Part shown: positions 33,271-44,636 of the stretch, one piece after another | How positions within the stretch are numbered: the stretch's first letter is position 1 | How the letters are laid out: the number at the start of each line of letters is the position of its first letter | Source: Amyelois transitella | Lineage: Eukaryota; Arthropoda; Insecta; Lepidoptera; Pyralidae | DNA length: 64,000 nt | Assembly (NCBI RefSeq): GCF_032362555.1 | Contig: NC_083509.1 | Span: 5,293,001-5,357,000 of the forward strand | Direction of reading: 5' to 3' | Position numbers and translations under genes: made by a program | Notes under the pieces: model-generated | Database searches by the model: none | What the model was told of the DNA's origin: nothing | The model's input: the letters and a program-made list of their open reading frames with translations, nothing else

Positions 33271-33837
33271 TCGGTATTATTAGGTAGGTAGGTATCCTAT
33301 AAAGCATAAGTCAAAGTATGACTTATTCGATACTTTAGAGGGAAATTCGTGGAAAGCCTGCGGATATAGTCCGAAAAATTAAGAATGATGATGCTTTATG
33401 TTTCTAGATTTCAGTACTAAATCTATCTGAAATTCTCAGTTCGTGACGAATTTTATACAGGGGTAAAATAGGGTGAGGGGTGGAGGGTGGAGGCGGAGTC
33501 TTGATATTGACCTAGATGTTCATTCAGAGTTCGGTCGATGCGAAACTTGACATCTGCGCGTTCCTGCGTTTGTATTTTTCGATTTAATGTGTACTTAACT
33601 CGTCCTCCTGTTCTTTTATTTCTTACATTACACGTAATTTAATTGGTGATATGTGAAAAAGCCCCGTGTTCCTAACCCCGCCAGGTCCATGTATCGTAGT
33701 GGAATCACTTCAGTCGTTGAGTGTAATGTGCCCTGCGATGGTTGATGGTCTCTTGAGCATTCTCTGGTCGGAAATTATCAGTAACATGATCACTCGTCGA
33801 TTCCTGCTAAAATAGTTTCAGTTTATACTTTTTCAAC

Positions 33838-36800
33838 ATGGAGAAATCCAAGGCTCACATTCCCGCTGTGACGAAAGCCATTCCTGCGATGGAGTTAAAT
33901 TACTCAGATGTAAGTCCGCATGCATAAATACTTAGGGACCTACCTATTTATTGATCTAAGGGAATCAAATTGTCTAACATTGTTAAAAAATATGAAATAA
34001 ATGATGTAATAGATGTACGCGGCCCCGTTTAGGTACCTACCTTACGAAAAGCGGATACCGTGCCGTGGCTTATAGCGATTTTCACTCTTCCATTTAAGTG
34101 TGATGTAATCACAATTTAGAGGTATTTCCTTGAAGGGTTTTGATACTATTGCCTTTATTCTTATAATAAATGAATAAATTCTTAATTCACATAAAAAATG
34201 GTTACATCAGGTGTTACGAAATTTAAAAGTTCACATGTTTTGCCATAGCTAATATGTACTAAATAAAATTATGTTAGGAAATGTCCAGTATATGTGTAAT
34301 AACAATTCATTTTGTCTAATTGTAATTATTATCTAAAATTATTTAATGTAATAAAATGATATTTCACACAACCAAGTAGGTACCTACCTAACTAAATAGT
34401 TTTTTTTTAACAAGTAATTATTACATTGTTTCATAATATTAGGCAGGTTATTATAAATAAGTAAGTAGAATTTAGCACATCTTTAGAGACTTTTTGACCA
34501 TAACCACGAATTGGGTAAATTAGGTTTAAATACGAAGCGACTCCCATCTGCCCTCCGTAACGTTTGTAGGGGAACCTAACCCATATTGTAAGCTGCACTA
34601 AAGGAATGTACTTTTTCCCGTAGTAGCTTTTTACGACATCTATTGGAAAGAGATTGAGTCTAAAAGAGATCTATTCTTAAGTGTCGGAAACCAAACGGCA
34701 CCGTAGTCATCGTCACTAATATTCAGTGTTTTTTTAAAATTTCCAGTTTCGGGAAGAGGTAGGACGAGAGCCTGCAGTCGAGGAGATGGAGCCGGAACGC
34801 GGGAACTGGACGGGTCGTTTTGACTTTCTTTTATCACTGCTGGGCTACAGCGTGGGATTGGGGAACGTGTGGCGCTTCCCATATCTCTGCTATAACAATG
34901 GCGGAGGTGAGAATTTTTTTCGTTTCGGTGTTGTTCGTTAATTTTGGCGTAGGTACTTAGGTGAATAACAGTTTGATACTAATAATATATATAACTGCAG
35001 GCCCTGATATCAGGGTTTCCAGAAAAAAGGGGCCACTGGTACAGATTACAGAATTACAGAATAGCTGAACGTGGCCTATTACGCTTTTCAAGTCTGTTGG
35101 CTCTGTCTACCCCGCAAAGGATATAGATGTGACCATAATGTATGTACAGATTACAATCATATGACGACCGTTACTTTTATGTGTTTTCGATGCCAGGATC
35201 TTTTTACATTGGACAATCAAAACTAAAACTGTCCTGTCTAAATAAATACTGCCTCATTTTTGCGAGATCGGAAGACATAAGCTCCGATCATCAAGCAATT
35301 ATCAAAACCATTCCCATACTCATGATGATTATCTTGAAGGCAGTTTAAACAGTTACTGAAATGTTATAGAAGGAACAAAAAGATATCATTCACACGAAAA
35401 AAGAGGGAGATTAAGAAGATTTTTTGTCATATTGTAATTTTTGTAGGTAGTGCAAAGTGGTAGATACATAATTGAAAAATAAGAATGTTCAAGTATAAAT
35501 CCTAAGTATATTATAAATGTATGTTGGCATGGGTTATAATACGCTTAATTACTAGTTCCTAGTTAGTCTCTTTTTATGTTGGCTATGCCAGAATATTGTT
35601 TCCAAGAGTTTATACTATACCTAACCTAATTATAAAAATATTTGAAATTTTAAGTCAATTTATTAGAAAGTAGGTATCTTTGTATTACTATGGGAAAAAC
35701 TTGGGATTTTTCATTTAGGCGATGGGTTAGCAAACAGTCACTAAGTGAATCTCAATTCTATCATTAAGCTAAACTGCTGCCACATGAAGTTCTCTGTAAG
35801 ACCCAATGGTTGACTGGTAGATAATGCTTCTAGCATTAAGTCCGCCAATTGTGCTATACATTTGTATCTTGTGCAATGAAGTTTAAATAAATAAATAAAT
35901 AAACTGCTGAACGTGGCCTTCCAGTTTGTCAAGACTGCTGGCTCTGTCATCCCCGCAAGGGATATAGACGTAACTATATATATGTATGTGCTACTGTATA
36001 TGTAAGTGTTGTTATAACATTATTGATCATGTCAATCAATATAACGTGTGTAAGTACTCTTCCACGAAATAAGTATCAATATCTGGGATATGTACCTACT
36101 TACCAAAAGTATAAATGCCCTATAAAATTACAATGTATTTGCGCGGACAATATTAGCGTGTTCATAACATTTTGTCGTTGTATTATAATATGCCATTTAT
36201 TTATTATTCAGTTGTGCATTGATTGATTAATGTATAAAAAAATTTCAGGTGCATTTCTAATACCGTTTACGGTGATGCTAATAATAGCGGGGTTGCCGCT
36301 TATGTTCATGGAGTTATCGTTTGGCCAGTACGCTGCCCTCGGCCCGGTCGCTGTCTACAATAAATTCTGTCCTCTTTTCCGAGGATTGGGTTATGGCATG
36401 GTCATTGTCTCCAGTATTGTTATGCTATATTACAATCTTATTATTGCCTGGACGATTTATTATATGGCCGTATCATTTGCGAGCATTTTCTATCAGTTGC
36501 CTTGGCAAAATTGTGATGCTGATTGGAGCACACAATGTAAGTATTTCTTTCATTCTATGTGGATCGACCCAAGTACTTAGTTGCATTATATTGAACTCAT
36601 AATAATAGACAATCTCGTGATAATTAAGTTAAAAATAATTTATGGCAGAAAAGTATTGTCATAGTTTGACCAAACACAGGAATCTTCATGTTTGGTCAAA
36701 CTATGTGTAGGTATATATCAAACGTCTGGAATGAAGAATTAAAAGTACTTACATTTTCAGTTTGTTATTCGTATGAAGAGGCCGACCTATGTGAAGTTAG

Positions 36801-39800
36801 CAATGGGACATACTATTTGAGAAAGTGCTTTAATCAGAGTTACGCAACCCTTCACAATATTCCTGCATTAGCAGAAGTAGCCCTTCGACGACCGCCAGCA
36901 GAGGAGTACTTCACGTTAGTATTGATTGCAGCACTTGATTCTATTTCGTTACAAGTTAAAGGTGTTTTTAAGAGTTATGTACTGTAGATGTGAATGTTTA
37001 TTGAACATATTTACTTAAGCGTTCATCATATCATACATACGAGTATAATAAAACTGTTTTTGAATTCTCAGGGGAATATACTTAGTTGTCGATGGAGATG
37101 ACGAATCTGCAGTTTTTAATTTTCTTTTTTGTCTGTCTGAACGCGCATCACGCGAAATCCACTGGACCAATTTACTTGAAATTAGGTATGATGGTACTTA
37201 GTATACCAGGGTATCATCTTATATAGATACGTTTTATCCCGGTAAATTATCATCATTTGGTATTTTACTTGAAGTTAGGTAAAAGGTATAAAGGCACACT
37301 TATCACTGCAAATAACTATCTAGTTATATGCCGGGATAATATCTTAGATACATTTTATCCCAGTAAACTGTCATGTTCCCGAAGGATGATCACGAAACAA
37401 ATGTTACATACATACATACATACATATGATCACGTCTATATCCCTTGCGGGGTAGACAGAGCCAACAGTCTTGAAAAGACTGAATGGCCACGTTCAGCTA
37501 TTTGGCTTAATGATAGAACCGAGATTCAAATAGTGACAGGTTGCTAGCCCATCGCCTAAAAGAGGAATCCTAAGTTTATAAGCCTATCCCTTAGTCGCCT
37601 TTTACGACATCCATGGGAAAGAGATGGAGTGGTCCTATTCTTTTTTGTAATAGTGCCGGGAACCACACGGCACACACAACACAACAAATGTTTCTTATAA
37701 TAAATGTTTATTAAAGCGACAGGCATGCGGACGGAGTCTCGGGCTACTGTTTTTTACGAGTATAGTAGTGTGTAGGTTTACTTATGGTGCATTTATATTA
37801 GTAGGTATATCTTTATTACAATTTCAGTAACCAAGTACTGGGCCTTTCTGCTGGTATAGAAGAGACTGGTGAAATCCGACTAGGAATGGCGATCTGCTTG
37901 TTAGCTGCTTGGCTCATTGTTTTCTTGTGCTTATTTAAAGGAGTTCAGTCTTCAGGGAAAGTACGTATTGCATTGTCGAAATCACGTAGTTTTTTTCTTT
38001 CATTGTAGTTCTTATTACATATTGAGAACGTCGTAGCGCAAAGTTTCCGTAAAAATTCGGGTATATATAAATGGGTATCCAAAAATTTACTTTACGTTTA
38101 TAGAAAATTTATGAACATTATTGGAATCCATAAATAAAAATCATATTAGTATTTTAGAGACGGTTCGCTCTGTCTACTGTACAAGGGATTTAGTCGTAAT
38201 TATACCTAAGTATATCTTCTTCTTTGTCGTTACCTTTTCCCACTTTTAACGTGGGGTCGGCACAGTATGTTAGTTTATAGACATGATAGTTATTATAAGT
38301 ATGTATGAATGAATAAAAATCTGTTTTTCACAGGTGGTGTACTTCACAGCACTTTTCCCTTACGTGGTATTAGTGATCTTGTTCTTCCGAGGGGTGACCT
38401 TGCCCGGTGCTTCGACTGGTATTCTCTTTTACCTTACACCAGATTTCAGTCAACTCGCCAATGCTCAGGTAAAAATAGTTAGTTAATCTCAGAATTGTTT
38501 TAATAAGATACCAGCTGTTGCCCGCGACTTAGTTCGCGTAAATTTCGAGTTGAATCTTGATCATACAGTCAGATACAGACAGACACATCAAAAATTTAAA
38601 AAAAAATCTCTATCCGTTTCAGTAAAGTATTAAATGTCCTACAGACAAAATATTTATCCCGTTTTATTATATGTAGTATTTTGGTTTTCAGTTTTTTTTT
38701 ATACTCAAACAACACAAAAAACAAATACTTTTAATAAAAAAATATCTTGTGTTTGTTGGGGCTCGAACTTAGACCGCCAACTTCACAGTCTCACGCGCCA
38801 ACCACTGGACCATCGAGGCCGTTGGGGTGGTGTCAAAATTAAAGTAAACTACATACATACATATGGTCACGTCTATATCCCTTGCGGGGTAGACAGAGCC
38901 AACAGGCTTGAAATGACTGAATGGCCACGTTCAGCTATTTGGCTTAATGATAGAATTGAGATACAAATAGCGATAGGTTTCTCGCCGATCGCCTAAAAAA
39001 GAATCCCAAGTTTGTATCCCTTAGTCGCCTTTTACGACATTCATGGGAAAGAGATGGAGTGGTCCTATTCTTTTTTTATTGGTACCGGGGAACCACACGG
39101 TACTAAAGAAGACTAACAAACCAAAAATCTTAAGTGACAATTACGCATGTTATGTGCTTCAAAACCAAAATATTATCAAACTGATTTTCTCTTATATTTA
39201 TATGTTATAGGTATTATGCTGTCGTATAATGATACATGACTTTAAAATATTAAATTTCGTAACTTATTTGCAGGCAAACTCATGCCTTGAGTTCATTCAA
39301 ATGTCGGTAACTTTTTTTTTGTCAACCGATTTTGATGAAATAAACTTTAAATGTTCTTCTGAGTTAAAACAAAAAAATTAGTGAAAGTTTCAAATAAATC
39401 GGTTCAGTACTTTCGGATACAATCGTGATCATACAGACAGACAAGAAATTTAAAAAAAAAATTTTTGCTGTCTATTATTAATTTTAAGTGTCCCTCTACC
39501 CATTTCAGTTAAAAATACTAATAGTACCTACAGACAAAATATTTTTACTGTTTTATTATATGTATAGAGATATAGATGTATAGATTAATTAAAGTGTGTT
39601 CAATAATTTGATTACAATTTTTTTATTAAAATTTACTTAATTAATAATTATTATTTTAAGGTCTGGGGAGACGCTGCTGTGCAGATATTTTTTGCTTTAA
39701 GTCCTGCTTGGGGAGGACTAATAACACTCTCTTCTTACAACAAATTCACCAACAATTGCTACTTGTGAGTACTACTTTGGCCTTTAATACAATTTTTATT

Positions 39801-42291
39801 TTAACTATTGTAATTTGTACTAGGAAGTACGATAAATTGGTCCTTGATAAGATGAAGGAGTTTTCTCATGGGGGCTCCGGGTCACGCAAACGCAAGTATA
39901 CACGACAGTTTGCCATAACCAAACTCACATTTCAATCCTAAAATAGTCAATATCCTATTTTTGCTATTGTTCCCAGGGCATCCAAGTAATTTAAGCACCT
40001 ACTCGTATTACCTAGCCCATATCTCCCCTGATGGTCTAGTTAAGGTGCATATATAAATGTCTCTGTGCATCACTTAATTAAAAAAATGATTTTTTCTTAT
40101 AATGATGACGACATAATTTATTTTTAGGGACTCGTTAATAGTTGCCGTATCAAACATTGCCACCTCTTTCTTCGCCGGGCTTGTCATCTTTTCTGTGATC
40201 GGCTTCCTGGCTCATGAGCTAGACGTTGGCGTGGACCGAGTGGTGGATCAAGGAGCTGGGTTAGCCTTCATTGTGTACCCAGAAGTTGTAACAAGACTGC
40301 CAGTATCACCTTTATGGTCAATTCTGTTTTTCGTCATGCTTCTTACACTTGGACTTGACTCTCAAGTAAGAATCCATTCTTAAAAACTGTAATGTCAAAC
40401 GCATCGATGAACGCCATACATCATAAATTTACTTTGTTTCCTTTAGCCTTTTTATGGGAAAACAAACCTTTGTTCGGATTGTTAAAGAAATTTAAAATAA
40501 CGTGATTAAATTTGGAATCTAAGTAATAATAATTTGTTTTTCAGTTCGCCCTTATGGAAACTGTTACGACGGCTATACTGGACAGATTTCCAAATTTTCG
40601 TTACAAAAAAGGATGGGTCGTCTTTACTGTTGCTGTTTTCGGATATTTAGGAGGACTTATATTTACAACCAACGTAAGTGTAATGTATATGTATTTATTT
40701 CAAAGGAAATAACACGGACTGTAACTCAATCCGTGTTTTATCTCTTATTAATTTCCTCGAAGCAAGTTCAAAACTTGTGTTACGAGAACGATATCTATAA
40801 GCGATTTTATAATTTTTCTTAGATTTCTTTTTCAAATTTCAGAGTGGCATGTATTGGTTGCAACTGATGGATAAGTACGCCGCCAACTGGTCTGTTCTTA
40901 TCATCGCCATTGGAGAATGCATTCTCATTGCTTGGATATACGGGGCTGAAAAGTTTTGTCGGGACATTCAAGACATGATCGGGAAACAGTCCAAATTGTG
41001 GGTCTTCTTTTGGAGCGCTATGTGGCGCGTCATTACACCAGCAGCACTTGTGGTATGTTTTGCTATAAATTTATGTTATTTGTATTCTATTTCGTCGTTT
41101 GAATCCATCCAAATCAAAACATTTTTCGTGGTAACGACTTTTATTGTTCATTAATTAGGTATACTTACTTAGATGAGAGAAAAAGAAACTGTCGAATGTA
41201 CCTAACACTTGAGGTAAATATGATATGCAGAATGTTTTCGTGTAAAATGCATAAACTATGGATTAAGCACCGCGTCGACACCACAAAAGTCCCTCAGTGG
41301 GCGTCTCGCCCGTTGGGCGGCGTGTTAGATGCCCGAGTTAATTACGTACAAAAATTCGTTCGTGTACAAGAAAATGTCTTCTTGCAGTTTATCCTGGTAT
41401 TCAACTGGATCGAATACAAGCCGGCTTCGTACGGGCACTACGTCTACCCGATGTGGGCCGACGCCGTGGGATGGACACTAGGGGTATTGCCGGTGGTCGT
41501 GGTGGTTCTGATGGCCGTGGACCAGATTTGCAGTGGGCCTGACGAACTCACTATCATGGAGGTTATGGTTTCTTACAAAAGCTGGCATAAGCTTGGATGC
41601 TATAGGATAATATCCGTTTGTAGAATCCTCTTCTTGTTTACATACGAAAAGCCCAGACTATAAGCAGTTTCATGGATCTGGTTAAGTCTCACTATCTTTC
41701 TTCAAAAACTTTGACACAAATAGTTTTAAGGTTGTACATACGAAGCATCATCATGCGTTAATTTCGGTTGCCACTTCACCACTTGGAAAGGAAACCTAGG
41801 AGATTCTGTATTTGGTTTCGATTCTGAATTTAAGTTTTTTCACGTAGCGATTCAGTTTGCATTGAAATTGGAACTCAACCCATATCACGGTTACACAAAC
41901 TTAACCAGAAAGATGCATGCAAAACATGAATTTTACCACACCGGAAAACCATCGGTTTGTAGTCAAAAGTACCTACATGAAAGTACAAAGTTACAAATTG
42001 GTACATGGTCACCGTTGTACTTGCACCAGTGCCACCATGTGCATCTCGGTATCTTGCGTGCCAAAAATTTAGGTTTATTGTGCTCAATCTAATTTAGTAA
42101 ATATATAACATAAGTTTTCATAAGTTTTATTATCCGGGTAACAGAAGGCGCGAGTGCTTGCGCGGCCAACCGAGGAGTGGGGTAAGACGAGCGCCCCGGG
42201 CGCAGTGACCACCCTGCCCGGGCAGGCCGAGCTGTCGCCGCCCGTGCTGCTGCTGCACGGCCGACCCGTCCTACGTGAGCGGGGTGCTTGA
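33838..42291 (+). CDS. SLC6 Na+/Cl- dependent neurotransmitter transporter, glycine-transporter-like
   Basis: Plasma membrane symporter with the 12-helix SLC6 fold. Exons 33838-33909, 34747-34906, 36249-36536, 36761-36914, 37828-37960, 38334-38468, 39661-39764, 40128-40365, 40545-40673, 40843-41052, 41388-41561 and 42145-42291 join in phase. They give 647 residues, a usual SLC6 length. TM1 has [14 protein letters not shown] (about 57-70). TM6 has [22 protein letters not shown]8 has [16 protein letters not shown]. The large second outer loop has paired cysteines and glycosylation sites NGTY and NQSY. These motifs are nearest to glycine transporters, but the substrate is inferred. Exon 11 uses a weak donor (GAG|GTTATG). 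It is accepted because it joins the conserved [13 protein letters not shown] tail. Exon 12 reaches a TGA at 42289, but good donors lie before it (42182 GTAAGA, 42275 GTGAGC), so splicing to a downstream exon is possible. Confidence 0.88.
34620..34700 (+). repeat. Fragment of CATGGGAAAGAGAT family
   Basis: TTTTTACGACATCTATTGGAAAGAGATTGAGT and TCGGAAACCAAACGGCA match the 3' part of the longer copies. It lies in SLC6 intron 1, just before exon 2. Confidence 0.55.
35040..35135 (-). repeat. Fragment of CATGGGAAAGAGAT family, reversed
   Basis: GCTGAACGTGGCCTATTACG and GGCTCTGTCTACCCCGCAAA match, in reverse, the 5' half of the copy at 37405. It lies in SLC6 intron 2. Confidence 0.65.
35710..35955 (-). 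repeat. Reversed dispersed repeat split by a LINE tail
   Basis: The CATGGGAAAGAGAT-family element (minus strand) is interrupted at 35780-35900 by a 121-base LINE tail. The tail carries GCATTAAGTCCGCCAATTGT and ends in AAATAAATAAATAA. The direct repeat AAACTGCTG flanks the insert (35771-35779 and 35901-35909), a clear target duplication. Confidence 0.8.
36660..36705. repeat. 17-bp perfect hairpin in SLC6 intron 3
   Basis: CATAGTTTGACCAAACA pairs exactly with TGTTTGGTCAAACTATG across a 12-base loop. It ends 55 bases before exon 4, close enough to affect the branch site or acceptor. Confidence 0.9.
37120..37740 (+). repeat. Nested repeats in SLC6 intron 4
   Basis: An outer repeat (GTCTGTCTGAACGCGCATCA at about 37130, ending GCATGCGGACGGAGTCTCGGG near 37730) contains an inner CATGGGAAAGAGAT-family copy at about 37405-37680. 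The inner copy starts with CATA repeats and ends GGAACCACACGGCACA. The outer part also has an internal duplication: TTTATCCCGGTAAATTATCA and TTTTATCCCAGTAAACTGTC. Confidence 0.65.
38510..38650 (+). repeat. Dispersed repeat fragment in SLC6 intron 6
   Basis: CCAGCTGTTGCCCGCGACTTAG is followed by ATCATACAGTCAGATACAGAC and TATCCGTTTCAGT. The same sequence type recurs at about 39320-39560. Confidence 0.6.
38752..38830 (-). repeat. tRNA-like SINE head, reversed
   Basis: On the minus strand it has an A-box-like TGGTCCAGTGGTTGGCGCG and a B-box-like AGTTCGAGCCCC. It is tRNA-derived but lacks a foldable full tRNA. Confidence 0.55.
38855..39105 (+). repeat. CATGGGAAAGAGAT family, near-complete copy
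   Basis: CATACATACATATGGTCACG, then GTCTATATCCCTTGCGGGGT, TCGCCTTTTACGACATTCAT, GGAAAGAGATGGAGTGGTCC and CCACACGGTAC. It closely matches 37405-37680. A short non-autonomous retroelement is likely. Confidence 0.75.
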
Positions 42292-42466
42292 CCCCCGCAT
42301 GCGCACCCACTTATCGCCATGCGAAAGGTATCGCCATTTTTCGTTTTCTAAATTATTTAAGCTTTCTTGTACAAATAATGTTGACACAATGTGCTAAATG
42401 TATTATATAACATTTAACTCTTGGTTAAGGCAATGAATTTATTAACTTTTTTGTTTATGTTACTAG

Positions 42467-44636
42467 TTATTCTTTGCCGAATTTAGTAATTTCCGAAAAT
42501 TTATTTCAGACTTCTCAAGACGGTGGGGATAACACTTCTATTGCGAGTGGTGTTGAAAACGAAATTAAAAAGCCTATCGTTGGTATTATGAAAACCAAAC
42601 GAAATTCACTTAAAAGAAAAGTTCAAAACTTTAGTCACGAGTCAGATGATGCTGTGGTTGAACCTCTCTTACAAAAAGAAAAATCAGAAATTCCGAACCA
42701 AAGTGCCAAACATTCGTTGCCAAAAATTAAGACTGAATCATCAAGCGACGTAGTAAGTGACAGAGACAAATTGTTATCTGACGATAGAGTAGAGAAACCT
42801 TCGCTAAGTAATGCTCCAAGTATTGTGGGGAATACATCGATACCTAATGGGACAAAAGAGGTGATGAACCATTTACCAAGAATATATGAAAGTTCCGATA
42901 CTATTCATAATCATATGAATACTAATATTTTTAATAGTCTTGACAGTGCCAAGAAAACAGTTGTACCAAAAAGTCAAATTCTCGTGGAAATTGATAGTAA
43001 TAAATCAAATAGTTATAATCCGAGTCCATTAATATTTACAACAGCAAAAATCCACACGGATGGGAAAATAAGACATATGGAACCGGTGCAAGTTACCCCA
43101 GTCCCTATTTTATCGACGATTGAAGGCAGCGTAAAAGCATGTATGGATAAAACTCTACCAGTATTAACCACTGAGGGAAATGATGTTGTTAGTACTAGTA
43201 TTAAACTTTCTAATATTGAATCAAAAATAACTAAAGACAATCAGACTACCAAAAGTGCAATAGTAAATACATTTGCGCCTTGTATACTATCGAATAATAC
43301 TTCAATAGATAAAAAACACGATACAGATTTGAATAAAATTATTATAAGTACTTTGGCAAATAATTCAATAAAACCTTTGGTTACAGTGGATATGCCCATA
43401 AACATTGTAAATACTAGTAATGCTACTGGCGTTAATTCAGGAACGAAAGTCTTATTCGATAGTAAGAAACTACCCCTTAATATGGAATCCAATGGTTCTT
43501 TAAGAACAAAAGAAAGAGGAGCTGATGTCAATAAAAATTTTGAAACAAAAATTATTCTTCAAGACAGATCGTCTGATGGTGATATTAACGTAATTAAAGA
43601 AATGCCTGCACAAAAAAATGCCATCGATTTCAATACTTCTGCGAGAAATGTAGAATCTAATAATCAAAAACAAATGACTGAGAAAGAAATCATGGAGCCG
43701 AAGAAAGTTGAAACTACTTCAAAGTTAAGTTTTAGTAAAGAAAATGAGAATACTTCCTCAACAGCATCTAATATATTTGAAAAGAGACTAGAAGCAACAA
43801 TAACACCACAATCAAATACCACTTCTTCAATTTTAAATAAATCTGTGCCATTAGTTGCATTACCAGCTAAGAACACTAATATTGTGCCTATGGTTAAACC
43901 GGAAGTTTTAAATAAAATGCTGGTCTCAGAGTCAGCAATAACAACAGAAGCGTGTAATAAAATAAAAAAATCATTTGATGCTTCCACAGAAAGACTGGAA
44001 ATTACAGCAGCTAATGTCACACCGGAATCTACATCAATTTCAAAACCTACAGATGTTAAAAAAATACCGATAACAGCATCAAGTACAAAAACAGACATAG
44101 CAAAAACATTTCCATCGCAACAAGTATCTGTTTCTAGTACATTTATGTCAGCTGCAGATGCAAACACAGTTTCAACTAATAAAAAAACAATAAAGCCTTC
44201 TGAATTAATGACAGCAAACGTGAAATCCAATAACTTAACTAAAACTATTGTGACAAGTGTCGAGCCACAAAGTAATAAAAAGCCTCAAACAACTACAGTT
44301 TCAACCTCAAGTTCTGTTGCGTCCAATTCTTTAATATCAACTGCCAAAGCACAAGGAAGTTCAATACGTACGTCAAAGCCAACAGCATCTGGTTCAAAGT
44401 CTTCGACTTCAGTAATTATTTCTAAACCAAATACAGCTTCTTTAACGTCAAATTTAGCAAAACAAATGCCAAAAAAGCCATCAACAACAAAATCAAGTAA
44501 CACTACAGTAAGTTCAGTGAAAACTCTAATAACTTCAAGTGATAAACCTTCACATAGTGGTTCTATTAAACCTATTTCATCTAAGTCCCTGAGTAAGCAA
44601 AATGAGTCAAAAGTTTCTGAAAGTAAAAAAGTATAA
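42467..44636 (+). CDS. Long Ser/Thr/Asn/Lys-rich open frame, possible extra C-terminal exon of the SLC6 gene
   Basis: An uninterrupted frame of about 720 codons ends at TAA 44634-44636. Composition is Ser, Thr, Asn, Lys and Ile rich with no recognised domain or membrane segment, so it is probably disordered. The first ATG in frame is about 37 codons in, while acceptors precede the frame at 42467 (after TTTATGTTACTAG) and 42487. This suggests a 3' exon, not an independent gene. Two routes keep the frame from SLC6 exon 12: donor 42182 or donor 42275, each to acceptor 42487. A third route uses the better acceptor 42467 from donor 42328 (GAAAG|GTATCG), but this needs a one-base frame change near 42260. 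An AATAAA lies near 45009. Exact joining is unresolved. Confidence 0.55.

Larger units (their letters stand above)
30892..33837. other. Intergenic region between transaldolase and SLC6 gene
   Basis: It contains the transaldolase 3' untranslated region, repeat fragments at 31665-31760 and 32995-33270, and a TA microsatellite at 32050-32096. A modestly GC-rich block (33470-33700) precedes the transporter start and may be its promoter or 5' untranslated region. No further gene is seen. Confidence 0.5.

Noticed and set aside
42084-42320. Two minus-strand frames over SLC6 exon 12
   Set aside because: They arise from the GC-rich sequence opposite the conserved PTEEWG exon and have no homology signal.
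43664-44230. 188-codon minus-strand frame opposite the Ser/Thr-rich frame
   Set aside because: It is the antisense shadow of the long plus-strand frame; its Val/Leu/Phe-rich composition follows from the complement of Ser/Thr/Asn/Lys codons.
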